A stretch of 64,000 nucleotides of DNA from assembly GCF_000010805.1 (NCBI RefSeq), contig NC_012522.1, positions 1,178,001 through 1,242,000 of the forward strand, written 5' to 3'. Position 1 is the stretch's first letter. The number at the start of each line of letters is the position of its first letter. Below the pieces are notes generated by a model. That model saw nothing but the letters and a program-made list of their open reading frames with translations. It was not told where the DNA came from and searched no databases. The position numbers were made by a program, and so were the translations under genes. The stretch comes from Rhodococcus opacus B4 (lineage in GTDB: Bacteria; Actinomycetota; Actinomycetes; Mycobacteriales; Mycobacteriaceae). This document shows, one piece after another, positions 43,596 through 52,888 of the stretch.

Positions 43596-45050
43596 TTGCT
43601 GATCCGACGTCGGTTGTGGGCTGCGAGCATGGGCGTTCTGGCCGCGACTGTGGTCGTGCTGTCGGGGTGCACGCGTTCGGTGGACGGTGAGGCCGCGTCC
43701 ATCTACGACGATCCGTTCAAGGTGGCGGGCCTCGACGCCACGTCGGGTCCGAGCGGTGCCCGCAAGGGCGCGCCCGACGCCGACCTCCCCGTCACCGGCA
43801 CCGACGGCGGTGAGATCGACACGATGGCCGCCAACGCGGTGAGCGACATCGAGGGCTACTGGCGCACCGAGTTCCCGGCGCTGTTCCAGCGCAAGTTCGA
43901 GCCGGTCGAGGAGTTGATCTCCTGGGATCCGCGGGATTCCGACGGCCCCCGGTTCTGCGGGGACAGCACCGAGGAACTCCTCAACGCCGGCTACTGCAGC
44001 ACCGACCACACCATCGGCTGGGACCGGGCGCTGCTACTGCCGGAGGTCGTGGAGAAGTTCGGCATCGTCGCCGCCGTCTTCGTGCTGGCACACGAATACG
44101 GGCACGCCGTCCAGACGAAGGCGGGAATCGCCGACGAAAACGTGGGCGGCGGCATCGTGCGGGAACAGCAGGCCGACTGTTTCGCGGGGGCGTTCATGCG
44201 GCACATCGCGGAGGACAAGGCGCCCCATTTCACGCTGAACACGTCGGACGGGCTGAACAAGGTGCTGGCGTCGGCGGTGGCGATCGGTGACACCGACCCG
44301 AACGATCCGGACAACGTCCACGGCTCGGCGTTCGAACGGGTCACCGCCACCCAGATCGGGTTCACGGACGGCCCCGCAGCGTGCACGCGCATCGACGAGA
44401 AGGAGATCGACTCGCGTCGCGCGGACCTGCCGCAGCGGTTCGCCGACGACACCGACGACGGTGAACTTCCCGTCACCGAGGAGTCCGTCGAGGCGTTCTT
44501 CACGTCGTTCCAGCAGATCTTCGATCTCAGCGATCCGCCCGCGCTGCAACTCGACGGCGCCGACCTCGACTGCGCGGACGCGGCCGCGACGGAACCGGTG
44601 TCGTACTGCCCGGCGACCAACACGATCGGGGTCAGTGTCGACGCCCTCGCCGAACGCGGCACACCGGGGCGCCTGGGCCGCCGCGAGCTCTTCCAGACCA
44701 AGCTCACCGGCGACTACAACGCGTACGTCCTCCTCGCGTCGCGGTACACCCTGGCGCTGCAGCGGGACCGGGGCGACGAACTGCACTCACCGCAGACCGC
44801 ACTGCGGGCCGCCTGTCTGTCCGGTGTCATCACCAGCGCGCTGAGCCCGGCCAGTCCGGCCACCCTGGCGGAGGGCAGCGTGTGGTTGTCGCCCGGCGAC
44901 CTCGACGAGGCGGTCTCGGGGCTGCTCACCGACGGACTCGCCGCCAGTGACGTGAACGGGGAGACCGTGCCGAGCGGGTTCTCCCGGGTCGACGCGTTCC
45001 GCACCGGCGTGCTCGGAGGCGAGCAGGCCTGCGAGGGCCGCTACCGCTGA
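43596..45050 (+). CDS. Secreted lipoprotein zinc metallopeptidase (neutral zinc metallopeptidase family, YpfJ-like)
   Basis: The 484-residue protein has a lipoprotein signal peptide (LWAASMGVLAATVVVLSGC, lipidation Cys25) and the HExxH motif in LAHEYGHAVQ (His166, Glu167, His170). The later REQQADCFAGAFM supplies the third-ligand region. This matches the PF04228 putative zinc protease family; the substrate is unknown. The start appears to be TTG at 43596, preceded by AAGG; no ATG or GTG in frame gives a complete signal. It follows glgB by 13 nt and is likely co-transcribed. Several Cys pairs suit a secreted protein. Confidence 0.85.
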   Translation: MLIRRRLWAASMGVLAATVVVLSGCTRSVDGEAASIYDDPFKVAGLDATSGPSGARKGAPDADLPVTGTDGGEIDTMAANAVSDIEGYWRTEFPALFQRKFEPVEELISWDPRDSDGPRFCGDSTEELLNAGYCSTDHTIGWDRALLLPEVVEKFGIVAAVFVLAHEYGHAVQTKAGIADENVGGGIVREQQADCFAGAFMRHIAEDKAPHFTLNTSDGLNKVLASAVAIGDTDPNDPDNVHGSAFERVTATQIGFTDGPAACTRIDEKEIDSRRADLPQRFADDTDDGELPVTEESVEAFFTSFQQIFDLSDPPALQLDGADLDCADAAATEPVSYCPATNTIGVSVDALAERGTPGRLGRRELFQTKLTGDYNAYVLLASRYTLALQRDRGDELHSPQTALRAACLSGVITSALSPASPATLAEGSVWLSPGDLDEAVSGLLTDGLAASDVNGETVPSGFSRVDAFRTGVLGGEQACEGRYR

Positions 45051-45077
45051 CCGTCCCCTGCGTGACCCCCTGCCGGC

Positions 45078-45854
45078 TCAGATCTCCCGGTAGCCGAGCG
45101 CCGCGGAGATCCGTCCGGCGGCCCGGCACACGACCGGCACGAGGCCGCGCATCCGCTCGTCGGGCATGTACGGGCTCGTCGCCGACACGCTGATCGCACC
45201 GACGATCGCGCACGACGCGTCCCGCACGGGAGCCGCCACGCAGCGGATTCCGGGTTCGTTGTCCTCGAGGTCCATGGCCGCCCCGATCCGGGCGTAGTCC
45301 TCCATGCGCGCGCGGAAGTCGGCCTGCCCGCCGTGTCCGCGGGCCGGTGGTCGCGAACCCTGCGCGGCGTCGCTCTTGTACAGCGCATCCCAGCGCTCGG
45401 CCGAGTCGAGCAGCAGCGCCTTCCCGACCCCCGCGCGGGTCAGCGGCATGCGGTGACCGATGCGCGAGCGCATCTCGGCACCGCGCGATCCGGGCAGCTT
45501 GTCCAGGTACAGCACCGAGCCGCCGTCCTCGACCGCAAGGTGCACGGTGTCGTGCACGTGCGCCGACAATTCCTCGAGGATCGGGCGCGCGACCACGGGC
45601 AGCGGGTTGCCGTGGAGGGCCTTGAAACCGAGTTCGATCAACGTCGGGCCAAGGGTGTAGCCACGGCTTCCGCTGCGCAGATAACCCTCGGAGACCAGCA
45701 GCTGCACGAGCCGGTGCGCGGTGCTGCGCCCGAGCCCGGTGTGGTCGACGACCGCGCGGAGGTCCTGCGCGCCGTCGGACACGGCACGGATGACTGCGAG
45801 CCCGCGGGCCAGCGTCTGCGTGCCGGGGGGAATGGCGTTCGTCGGATCGGTCAC
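45078..45854 (-). CDS. IclR-family transcriptional regulator of the galactonate operon
   Basis: The 258-residue regulator has an N-terminal winged helix (TLARGLAVIRAVSDGAQDLR, LGRSTAHRLVQLLVSEGYL, about 14-65) and a C-terminal IclR effector domain (VHLAVEDGGSVLYLDKL, IGHRMPLTRAGVGKALL, CVAAPVRDASCAIVGAISVS). GTG at 45854 has GGGGG upstream. It is divergent from dgoK over 58 bp that contain repeated TCCCATA/TATGGGA elements. The natural inducer is probably galactonate or a pathway intermediate (inference). E. coli uses a GntR-type DgoR for the same job, so regulator recruitment differs here. Confidence 0.88.
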   Translation of the reverse strand: MTDPTNAIPPGTQTLARGLAVIRAVSDGAQDLRAVVDHTGLGRSTAHRLVQLLVSEGYLRSGSRGYTLGPTLIELGFKALHGNPLPVVARPILEELSAHVHDTVHLAVEDGGSVLYLDKLPGSRGAEMRSRIGHRMPLTRAGVGKALLLDSAERWDALYKSDAAQGSRPPARGHGGQADFRARMEDYARIGAAMDLEDNEPGIRCVAAPVRDASCAIVGAISVSATSPYMPDERMRGLVPVVCRAAGRISAALGYREI

Positions 45855-45863
45855 ACCCCCACT

Positions 45864-45899
45864 GTCCCATATATAGGGACCGGGTTCGTCATTATGGGA
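45864..45899. promoter_or_regulatory. Inverted repeats in the IclR-dgoK divergent promoter
   Basis: GTCCC-ATATATA-GGGAC (45864-45880) is an inverted repeat. TCCCATA (45865-45871) is also matched by TATGGGA (45893-45899). The AT-rich centre and CATTAT (45890-45895) may be promoter elements. A binding site for the adjacent IclR protein is the simplest reading. Confidence 0.55.
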
Positions 45900-45912
45900 T
45901 GCGCGTCCGATA

Positions 45913-46932
45913 GTGGTGTGCGTGATCCAGAACACCCCCGACACATCATCAGCGCGCCTGATCGCCCTCGACTGGGGCACGTCTTCGCAGCGTGCCTGGC
46001 TCCTCGGCGACGGCGGCCGCATTCTGGACGTTCGCAGGCCCGACTTCGGGCTGCTCGGCACCACCGGCGACGACCCGCAGTCGCGCACCCGCGCCTACGA
46101 GGCCGCGTTCGACGAGGCCTGCGGCGACTGGATCGAGGCCGCCCCCGATCTCCCCGCGATCGCGTGCGGCATGGTGGGCAGCGCCCAGGGCTGGCGTGAG
46201 GCCGGCTACCTGACGACCCCGACCGATCTCGCGATCGGCGCCGGCGACCTGACGACGGTGCCCCACGCACGCGGAGTCCTGCACCTCGTGCCCGGCCTGC
46301 GCGTCGCCTCCGCCGCCGACGGTTCGGTGCCCGGCGACGTGATGAGGGGCGAGGAGACGCAGATCATCGGGGCCCTGGGTCTGCTCCCGCCGGCCGACGG
46401 TCCGCTGACCATCGTGCTCCCCGGAACGCACACCAAGTGGGCGCGGGTCGAGGACCGCAAGATCGTCTCGTTCGCCACGTCGATGTCCGGCGAGTTGTAC
46501 GGCCTGGTGATGCAGCACGGCATCCTCGGCCGCACCGCAACCACCGGAATGCGCGACGACGCCGCATTCGATCGCGGCCTCGACACGGGGACGGCGGCCC
46601 CGTCGCGCGGACTGCCGGCGGAGTTGTTCGGGGCACGCGCGCTCGTGCTCGACGGTCTCCTCGATCCGGCATCGCTTCCCGACTACGTCTCCGGCGTGAT
46701 CATCGCCGACGAGGTCCGGCACCTCCTGCCCCACTACGCCACCGGGCATCGAATCCTGCTGTGCGGGAACGCCGATCTCTGCCGACGCTACGCGGCGGGA
46801 CTGCGCGTCCACGGTGTGGCCGCCGACGTCGTCGCCGAGGAGGCCGCCGCGCAGGGTTTGTGGCGCGTGGCGATCGATGCGGGGCTGCTCGACACGGAAC
46901 CATCCACGAATCCCGAGAAGGAGACCCTGTGA
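45913..46932 (+). CDS. dgoK: 2-dehydro-3-deoxygalactonokinase
   Basis: DgoK phosphorylates 2-dehydro-3-deoxygalactonate at C6. The roughly 336-339-residue protein opens with the sugar-kinase phosphate motif LIALDWGTSSQRAWLL. It has ACGMVGSAQGWREAGY, MRGEETQIIGAL, LPGTHTKWA (family landmark) and SGELYGLVMQHGILG. Three GTG codons (45913, 45916, 45922) could start it; the last gives the N-terminus nearest to E. coli DgoK, and none has a clear ribosome site. The stop overlaps dgoA by 4 nt. Confidence 0.92.
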   Translation: MVCVIQNTPDTSSARLIALDWGTSSQRAWLLGDGGRILDVRRPDFGLLGTTGDDPQSRTRAYEAAFDEACGDWIEAAPDLPAIACGMVGSAQGWREAGYLTTPTDLAIGAGDLTTVPHARGVLHLVPGLRVASAADGSVPGDVMRGEETQIIGALGLLPPADGPLTIVLPGTHTKWARVEDRKIVSFATSMSGELYGLVMQHGILGRTATTGMRDDAAFDRGLDTGTAAPSRGLPAELFGARALVLDGLLDPASLPDYVSGVIIADEVRHLLPHYATGHRILLCGNADLCRRYAAGLRVHGVAADVVAEEAAAQGLWRVAIDAGLLDTEPSTNPEKETL

Positions 46933-47555
46933 GTACTTCTGCCACGACGACGACCACCGGATTGATCGCCATCCTGCGGGGCATCACGCCCGAGGAGGTC
47001 GTCGCAGTCGGTTCCGTCCTCGTCGACGCCGGCTTCGCGGCCATCGAGGTCCCCCTGAACTCCCCGCGGCCGTTCGACTCGATCGAACGGTTGGCGACGG
47101 CCGTCGGCGACGTCTGCGTCGTCGGCGCCGGGACCGTGCTGAGCGTGGACGACGTGATCCGGGCCGAGGCCGCAGGTTCGCGGATCATCGTCTCGCCGAA
47201 CACCGATGTCGACGTCATCGGCGCTGCCGTCGCCCGGAAGCTGCGCCCGTATCCGGGGGCGGCGACGCCCACCGAGGCCTTCCTCGCCGTCGGCGCGGGC
47301 GCCCGCAGCGTGAAGCTGTTCCCTTCCGATTCCGTCGGGACGGCGGGGATGAAGGCGTGGCGGGCGGTGCTGCCCACGGACGTCGAACTGCTTCCCGTCG
47401 GCGGCGTGGACCGAACCAACCTCGCCGAATGGGCCGGCGCCGGCGCGGGCGGCGCGGGCCTGGGCACCTGCCTGTACCGCCCCGGGGACGGTGCCGGCAC
47501 CGTCCGCGACCGCGCCCACACCTTGATGAACATCTGGTCGGCCGACGCCGCCTGA
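46929..47555 (+). CDS. dgoA: 2-dehydro-3-deoxy-6-phosphogalactonate aldolase
   Basis: DgoA cleaves KDPGal to pyruvate and glyceraldehyde-3-phosphate. The 208-residue class I aldolase resembles E. coli DgoA: LIAILRGITPEE (Arg17), DAGFAAIEVPLNSP with Glu40, VGAGTVLS, and the Schiff-base Lys129 in SVKLFPSD. The phosphate-binding VGGVDRTNLAEW and GAGLGTCLYRPG lie at the C-terminus. GTG at 46929 overlaps dgoK. KDPG aldolases (Eda) are similar, but the operon partners make the galacto form much more likely. Confidence 0.92.
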   Translation: MSTSATTTTTGLIAILRGITPEEVVAVGSVLVDAGFAAIEVPLNSPRPFDSIERLATAVGDVCVVGAGTVLSVDDVIRAEAAGSRIIVSPNTDVDVIGAAVARKLRPYPGAATPTEAFLAVGAGARSVKLFPSDSVGTAGMKAWRAVLPTDVELLPVGGVDRTNLAEWAGAGAGGAGLGTCLYRPGDGAGTVRDRAHTLMNIWSADAA

Positions 47556-47606
47556 ACCGACCCCACGACGACCGGGCCACCACCACGGCCCGCCCAGGAG
47601 GACCCC

Positions 47607-48755
47607 ATGAAGATCAAGTCACTCACCACCTACGCCGTGCCCCCGCGGTGGCTGTTCCTGCGGATCGAAACGGACGACGGCGTGGTCGGCTGGGGTGAGC
47701 CGGTGCTCGAGGGCCGGGCGGCGTCCGTCGCCGCCGCGGTGGAGGAACTGTCCGACTACCTGGTGGGGCAGGATCCGACCCAGATCGAGGATCTGTGGAC
47801 GGTCATGTACCGGGCCGGCTTCTACCGCGGCGGCGGAATTCACATGAGCGCGCTGGCGGGCATCGACCAGGCCCTGTGGGACATCAAGGGCAAGGCCCTC
47901 GGTGTGCCGGCGTACGAACTTCTCGGCGGCCGGGTCCGGGACCGGATCAAGGTCTACTCCTGGATCGGCGGTGACCGCCCCGCGGACACCGCGAAGGCGG
48001 CGCGCGAGGTCGTCGACCGCGGGTTCACCGCGGTGAAGATGAACGGCACGGAGGAACTGCAGTACCTGGACTCGTGGGACAAAGTGGACCGGTGTCTCGC
48101 CAACGTCGCCGCGGTGCGCGACGCCGTGGGCCCGGACATCGGCATCGGGGTCGACTTCCACGGCCGAGTGCACAAGCCGATGGCCAAGGTGCTGCTGAAG
48201 GAACTCGAACCGTTCCGGCTGATGTTCGTCGAGGAACCCGTGCTCTCGGAGCACGTCGACGGTTTCGTCGACGTGCTGAGGCAGTCGCCGATCCCGATCG
48301 CGCTGGGTGAGAGATTGTTCTCCCGCTGGGATTTCAAGACCGTTCTGGCGTCCGGGGCCGTCGACATCATCCAGCCGGATCCGTCGCACTGCGGCGGTAT
48401 CACCGAGGCCCGGAAGATCGCGCACATGGCCGAGGCGTACGACGTGGCACTCGCCCTGCACTGCCCGCTCGGGCCGATCGCCCTGGCCACGTGCCTGCAG
48501 ATCGACGCGGGCTGCTACAACGCGACGATCCAGGAACAGAGCCTCGGCATCCACTACAACACGTCGAATGACCTGCTCGACTACCTCGTCGACCCGTCCG
48601 TGTTCACCTACGCCGACGGTCAGGTCCGCATCCCCACCGGCCCCGGGCTGGGCATCGAGGTGAACGAGGAGTACGTGGTCGAACGGGCAGCCGAAGGCCA
48701 CCGCTGGCGCAACCCGGTGTGGCGGCACAGCGACGGCTCCTTCGCGGAGTGGTGA
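47607..48755 (+). CDS. dgoD: D-galactonate dehydratase
   Basis: DgoD dehydrates D-galactonate to 2-dehydro-3-deoxygalactonate. The 382-residue enolase-superfamily (MR subgroup) protein starts [20 protein letters not shown]. Its catalytic residues fall at the same numbers as in E. coli DgoD: Asp183 and His185 (GVDFHGRVH), Glu209 (FVEEPV), Glu235 (LGERLF) and His285 (LHCPLGPIA). The ATG at 47607 has AGGAGGA upstream. It lies between the aldolase and transporter genes. Confidence 0.96.
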   Translation: MKIKSLTTYAVPPRWLFLRIETDDGVVGWGEPVLEGRAASVAAAVEELSDYLVGQDPTQIEDLWTVMYRAGFYRGGGIHMSALAGIDQALWDIKGKALGVPAYELLGGRVRDRIKVYSWIGGDRPADTAKAAREVVDRGFTAVKMNGTEELQYLDSWDKVDRCLANVAAVRDAVGPDIGIGVDFHGRVHKPMAKVLLKELEPFRLMFVEEPVLSEHVDGFVDVLRQSPIPIALGERLFSRWDFKTVLASGAVDIIQPDPSHCGGITEARKIAHMAEAYDVALALHCPLGPIALATCLQIDAGCYNATIQEQSLGIHYNTSNDLLDYLVDPSVFTYADGQVRIPTGPGLGIEVNEEYVVERAAEGHRWRNPVWRHSDGSFAEW

Positions 48756-48760
48756 GGAAC

Positions 48761-50074
48761 ATGGTGCAGACCCAGAAGATCGGCCGCTCCACCGCGGTCG
48801 CGGCGCAGGCGTCGAAGGCGCGCGTCCTCATCGCAGTCATGCTGTTCGTGACCGTCGTCATCAACTACATGGACCGAGCGAACCTGTCGATCGCGATGCC
48901 CGCCATCGCCGACGAGATGGACCTCTCGAAGGCTCAGCAGGGTCTGCTGCTGTCGGCCTTCGGCTGGACGTATGCGGCGCTGCAGATCCCCGGCGGGTGG
49001 CTGGTCGACCGGATACCCCCGAGACTGCTCTACCCCGCGTGCCTCATCCTGTGGTCGGTGGCGACCGCGTTCATGGGCGTCATCGGCGGGTTCGTGGCGC
49101 TCATCGCGTTGCGACTGCTGGTCGGCGTGTTCGAGGCGCCCGCGTATCCGATCAACAACCGCGTCGCGACGGCCTGGTACCCCGAGCGCGAACGGGCGAC
49201 GGTGATCGGCTTCTACACTTCCGGACAGTTCATCGGACTGGCCCTGCTCACCCCGTTCCTGTCCTGGCTGCAGTCCGTGCTGTCCTGGCACTGGGTGTTC
49301 ATCGTCACCGGAACGGTCGGAGCCGTGTGGGGCGCCATCTGGTACGCGTTCTACCGCGAACCACGGGACTCCCGCGCGAACGACGCCGAGATCGACCTGA
49401 TCCGCGACGGCGGCGGACTCGTCGACCTCGCCGACGAGCAGCAACCGGAACGTCCGGCCGTGACCCGCAACGACGTCGCGACGGTCCTCGGCAGGCGCAA
49501 ACTGTGGGGGATCTACCTGGGGCAGTTCTGCCTCACGTCGACGCTGTGGTTCTTCCTCACCTGGTTCCCCACCTACCTCGTCGAGTACCGGGGCATGGAT
49601 TACATCAAGTCCGGATTCCTCGCCTCGCTGCCGTTCGTCGCGGCGCTCGTCGGTGTGCTGTTCTCCGGGGTGTTCTCCGACTTCCTGCTCAAGAAGGGGG
49701 TCTCGCTCGGAGTCGCCCGGAAGGGTCCGATCATCGTCGGACTGTTGCTGACCGTCGCGATGATCGGGGCCAACTTCACCGACTCGACCGCGATGGTGAT
49801 CGTGTTCCTGTCCATCGCCTTCTTCGGCAACGGACTCGCGTCGATCACGTGGTCGCTGGTGTCGGCCCTCGCACCGGAACGGCTGCTCGGGCTGACCGGC
49901 GGAATGTTCAACTTCATCGGCAACCTGTCGTCGATCGCCACACCCATCGTCATCGGGTTGCTCGTCACCGACGACAGTTTCGCACCGGGATTCGTCTACA
50001 TGACCGTGGTGACCGCGGTCGGGATCGCGTCCTACGTCCTTCTGGTCGGGCGGGTGGAACGCGTTCGCAGCTGA
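48761..50074 (+). CDS. dgoT: MFS transporter, anion:cation symporter family (probable D-galactonate permease)
   Basis: The 437-residue protein has 12 TM segments. TM1 ends in the ACS signature VVINYMDRANLSIAMPAIADEM, and GGWLVDRIPPRLLYP forms the conserved loop 2-3. RLLVGVFEAPAYPINNRVATAWYPERERATVIGFY is typical of hexuronate/galactonate permeases. ATG at 48761 follows GTGAGGA and lies 5 nt after the dgoD stop. Substrate is assigned from the operon. It ends at a strong terminator. Confidence 0.88.
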   Translation: MVQTQKIGRSTAVAAQASKARVLIAVMLFVTVVINYMDRANLSIAMPAIADEMDLSKAQQGLLLSAFGWTYAALQIPGGWLVDRIPPRLLYPACLILWSVATAFMGVIGGFVALIALRLLVGVFEAPAYPINNRVATAWYPERERATVIGFYTSGQFIGLALLTPFLSWLQSVLSWHWVFIVTGTVGAVWGAIWYAFYREPRDSRANDAEIDLIRDGGGLVDLADEQQPERPAVTRNDVATVLGRRKLWGIYLGQFCLTSTLWFFLTWFPTYLVEYRGMDYIKSGFLASLPFVAALVGVLFSGVFSDFLLKKGVSLGVARKGPIIVGLLLTVAMIGANFTDSTAMVIVFLSIAFFGNGLASITWSLVSALAPERLLGLTGGMFNFIGNLSSIATPIVIGLLVTDDSFAPGFVYMTVVTAVGIASYVLLVGRVERVRS

Positions 50075-50090
50075 TCGCCGTCGAAGGGTG

Positions 50091-50123
50091 ACCGGGGTGA
50101 GCGCCGACAGCGCTCACCCCGGT
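50091..50123. terminator. Bidirectional terminator between the galactonate operon and the CnoX-like gene
   Basis: ACCGGGGTGAGCGC and GCGCTCACCCCGGT form a perfect 14-bp stem with a 5-nt loop, placed between two convergent stops. The U-run is weak (TCCTCGT). Confidence 0.75.
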
Positions 50124-50129
50124 TCCTCG

Positions 50130-51047
50130 TCAGTACAGTGCCGCGGCGAGTTTCCGGCGCGCGGTCATGACGACCGGCTCGGCCGGGTCGAACAGTTCGA
50201 ACAGTTCCAGCAGACGCGTCCGAACCCGCGTCCGGTCGTCGCCGGCGCTGCGGGCGACGACCCCGATGAGGCGGGCGAACGCCGCGTCGGGAGCCTGCGA
50301 GTAGAGCTCGACATCCGCCGCCTGCAGCTGGGCGTCGATGTCGGCCGGGGCGGCGTCCGCCGCAGCGACGGCACCGGGATCGACCGACTGCACGCGGGCG
50401 AGGAAACGCACCTGGCGGATCGCGCCCTGAGCCTCCGCATTGGCCGGTTCCGCGTCGAGAATCTTCTGGAACTCGGCCTCGGCCGCCGCCAGGTCACCCT
50501 CGTCGAGGGCCGCCTCGGCCGCGACGAAACGCGGGTCCTCCGGCTCGGGCTCGTCGGCGCTGCCGTCACCGGCGGGCGGTCCGGACAGTTTTCCGGCGGT
50601 TGCCTGCTGGACGGCGGCGAGCCACTGGCGCAGCTGCGGTTCGGGCTGGGCGCCCTGGAAGTCGGCGAGCGGTTGGCCGCCGGCGATGGCGACCACCGTC
50701 GGGACGGACTGGACGCCGAATGCCTGTGCGATGCGCGGGTTGGCGTCGACGTCGACCTTGGCGAGCACCCAGGTGCCACCGGCCTCGTGTGCCAGTTTCT
50801 CGAGCAGGGGCGAGAGTTGTTTGCACGGCTCGCACCACGTGGCCCACAGGTCCACGACGACCGGGACCTGCTGGGACCGGGCGAGGACCTCCGCCTCGAA
50901 CGTCGCCTCGGTGACGTCGATGACCGGTGTGAGGCCGGTGCCGCCGGGGGCGGCCGGTGCGGCGCCGTCCCCGGAGGGTGCGGGCGCCGGCGGAGGTGGA
51001 GCGGCCGCACGCTCCTTGAGGGCGGAGAGATCGACTGCTCCGCTCAT
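50130..51047 (-). CDS. Thioredoxin-TPR protein, CnoX/YbbN-like (Rv1324 type)
   Basis: The 305-residue protein has a thioredoxin domain with active site WATWCEPCKQLSP (Cys72, Cys75) after a Pro/Ala-rich 40-residue linker. A C-terminal tetratricopeptide region follows (AAEAALDEGDLAAAEAEFQK, TRVRTRLLELFELFDPAEPV). This architecture is that of CnoX, a co-chaperone that protects proteins from oxidation and feeds GroEL. M. tuberculosis Rv1324, as I recall it, lacks the CxxC, so this version may be redox-active. Start ATG 51047; a GTG at 51101 would add an 18-residue extension as annotated in Rv1324. Confidence 0.87.
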   Translation of the reverse strand: MSGAVDLSALKERAAAPPPPAPAPSGDGAAPAAPGGTGLTPVIDVTEATFEAEVLARSQQVPVVVDLWATWCEPCKQLSPLLEKLAHEAGGTWVLAKVDVDANPRIAQAFGVQSVPTVVAIAGGQPLADFQGAQPEPQLRQWLAAVQQATAGKLSGPPAGDGSADEPEPEDPRFVAAEAALDEGDLAAAEAEFQKILDAEPANAEAQGAIRQVRFLARVQSVDPGAVAAADAAPADIDAQLQAADVELYSQAPDAAFARLIGVVARSAGDDRTRVRTRLLELFELFDPAEPVVMTARRKLAAALY

Positions 51048-51165
51048 GGCTGCGGCCACTGCTGAGGAACGCGCTGACGGACGAGAACCTGGTCGAGTCA
51101 CGCCCACCAGTTTGTCACGATTCGAGCGTGCGCCGGAATGCGGCCCGTGCCTACCGCGGACTCGG

Positions 51166-51537
51166 TCAGACGAGCGACGGTTCGCTCTTCACCGTGCTGG
51201 TCCGGGACAGTTCGGCCATACGGCCGGTGCGGGCCGCCCAGACCTCGTACACGACGGTGCCGAACGGCGGGACGCTGGCGACGAGCGCCCAGAAGATGGT
51301 GACCAGGTTCCAGCTCAGCTTGCGTGCGGTCCACAGGGAGACGAGCAGGTAGAGGACGAAGACGCCGCCGTGGATGGGGCCGAAGATCTTCACGCCGATC
51401 TCGTTGCCGTCGGCGGGCAGGTACTTGAAGGCCATGCCGATGAGGAGGCCGAGCCAGGTGAATGCCTCCAGAATTGCGACAAATCGGAAGCGCTTGGCCG
51501 TGGTGCTGAGATCGAAGACGTTCGCCATGCCGACCAT
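51166..51537 (-). CDS. DUF3817 integral membrane protein, second paralogue
   Basis: The 123-residue protein has three predicted TM segments: VAILEAFTWLGLLIGMAFKY, FGPIHGGVFVLYLLVSLWTA and LVTIFWALVASVPPFGTVVY. The IHGGVFVLYLL motif corresponds to VHGWVYFVYLL of the paralogue at 21341-21706, and both end in a basic tail. ATG at 51537 or 51528. Function unknown; there is no operon partner of the kind seen for the first copy. Confidence 0.82.
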   Translation of the reverse strand: MVGMANVFDLSTTAKRFRFVAILEAFTWLGLLIGMAFKYLPADGNEIGVKIFGPIHGGVFVLYLLVSLWTARKLSWNLVTIFWALVASVPPFGTVVYEVWAARTGRMAELSRTSTVKSEPSLV

Positions 51538-51600
51538 TGTGCCCGACCATCTACGACGGTCCGTAGTGGTGTGAGATACACCACCACGGACCGTTGTCTG

Positions 51601-52794
51601 TCAAGACCTGGGGACGCGAACGATCAGGGCGTCGCCCTGACCTCCACCACCGCACAATGCCGCCGCGCCGACACCGCCGCCACGACGACGCAACTCGAGA
51701 GCCAGATGCAGTGCGATCCGGGCACCCGACATTCCCAGCGGATGCCCCATCGCGATCGCGCCGCCGTTGACGTTCACGATCTCCGGATCCAGGCCCAGCT
51801 CCCGCGTCGACGCGATCCCGACCGCCGCGAACGCCTCGTTGATCTCGATCAGGTCCAGGTCCTTCGGGTCGATTCCTTCCTTGGCGCACGCCTTCGCAAT
51901 GGCCCGCGCCGGCTGCGACTGCAACGTCGAATCCGGGCCGGCAACCACGCCGTGCGCCCCGATCTCCGCAATCCAGGACAGCCCCAGCTCCTGGGCCTTC
52001 GCCTTGCTCATCACCACGACGGCGGCCGCGCCGTCCGAGATCTGTGACGCCGACCCGGCGGTGACGGTGCCGTCCTTGCTGAACGCCGGTCGCAACCTCG
52101 CCAGGGACTCGACTGTCGTGTCGCCCCGCACACCCTCGTCGGAGCCGACCAGCACGGGATCACCCTTGCGCTGCGGCACCGGAACCGGCACCACCTCGTC
52201 GTCGAAGACCCCGTCCTTCCAGGCGCGCGCCGCCTTCTGATGCGACGCCGCCGCGAACGCGTCCTGTTCCTCCCTGCTGATCCGCTGCCCGTCCTCCGCG
52301 TTCTTCGCCTCCGTCAGGCTGCCCATCGCCTGATCGGTGAAGATGTCGTACAACCCGTCGAAGGCCATGTGGTCGCGCATCGTGACGTCGCCGTACTTGA
52401 ACCCCTCCCGCGACTTCTCCAGCAGGTGCGGTGCACGGGACATCGACTCCTGGCCCCCGGCGACGACGACGTCGAACTCGCCGGCCCGGATCAGCTGATC
52501 CGCCAACGCGATCGCGTCGATCCCCGACAGACACACCTTGTTGATCGTCAGCGCGGGCACGTCCATCCCGATACCGGCGGCCACGGCGGCCTGCCGCGCC
52601 GGGATCTGACCGGCCCCGGCCGTGAGCACCTGGCCCATGATCACGTATTCGACCTGTTCGGGGGCGACGCCCGCCTTCTCCAGCGCGCCGCGAATCGCCA
52701 CCCCGCCCAGATCGGAACCCGACACGTCCTTCAACGAACCCAGCAACCGGCCCATCGGGGTCCGGGCTCCGGCGACGATCACAGAACTGGTCAC
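51601..52794 (-). CDS. fadA4: Acetyl-CoA C-acetyltransferase (thiolase, FadA4 type)
   Basis: The thiolase interconverts acetoacetyl-CoA and two acetyl-CoA. The 397-residue protein has the nucleophile Cys88 (INKVCLSG), His351 (MGHPLGMSG) and Cys381 ([10 protein letters not shown]). GTG at 52794 has GGAGGAAA upstream. It is divergent from methylmalonyl-CoA epimerase across 94 bp with a central palindrome, the same order as Rv1323/Rv1322A, suggesting joint control of acyl-CoA flux. Confidence 0.92.
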   Translation of the reverse strand: MTSSVIVAGARTPMGRLLGSLKDVSGSDLGGVAIRGALEKAGVAPEQVEYVIMGQVLTAGAGQIPARQAAVAAGIGMDVPALTINKVCLSGIDAIALADQLIRAGEFDVVVAGGQESMSRAPHLLEKSREGFKYGDVTMRDHMAFDGLYDIFTDQAMGSLTEAKNAEDGQRISREEQDAFAAASHQKAARAWKDGVFDDEVVPVPVPQRKGDPVLVGSDEGVRGDTTVESLARLRPAFSKDGTVTAGSASQISDGAAAVVVMSKAKAQELGLSWIAEIGAHGVVAGPDSTLQSQPARAIAKACAKEGIDPKDLDLIEINEAFAAVGIASTRELGLDPEIVNVNGGAIAMGHPLGMSGARIALHLALELRRRGGGVGAAALCGGGGQGDALIVRVPRS

Positions 52795-52857
52795 GATTTC
52801 CTCCGCGTGAGACGAATGGGCGGGTGCCGGTCGACCGAAGTCACATCCCGACGAGAA

Positions 52858-52872
52858 CTACCGAAACGGTAG
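52858..52872. promoter_or_regulatory. Palindrome between the thiolase and epimerase genes
   Basis: CTACCG-AAA-CGGTAG is a perfect 6-bp inverted repeat with a 3-bp centre. It is 17 nt before the epimerase start and 64 nt before the thiolase start. A TetR-type operator is a reasonable reading; the regulator is not identifiable here. Confidence 0.55.
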
Positions 52873-52888
52873 CGCTAACGTCGGGACC

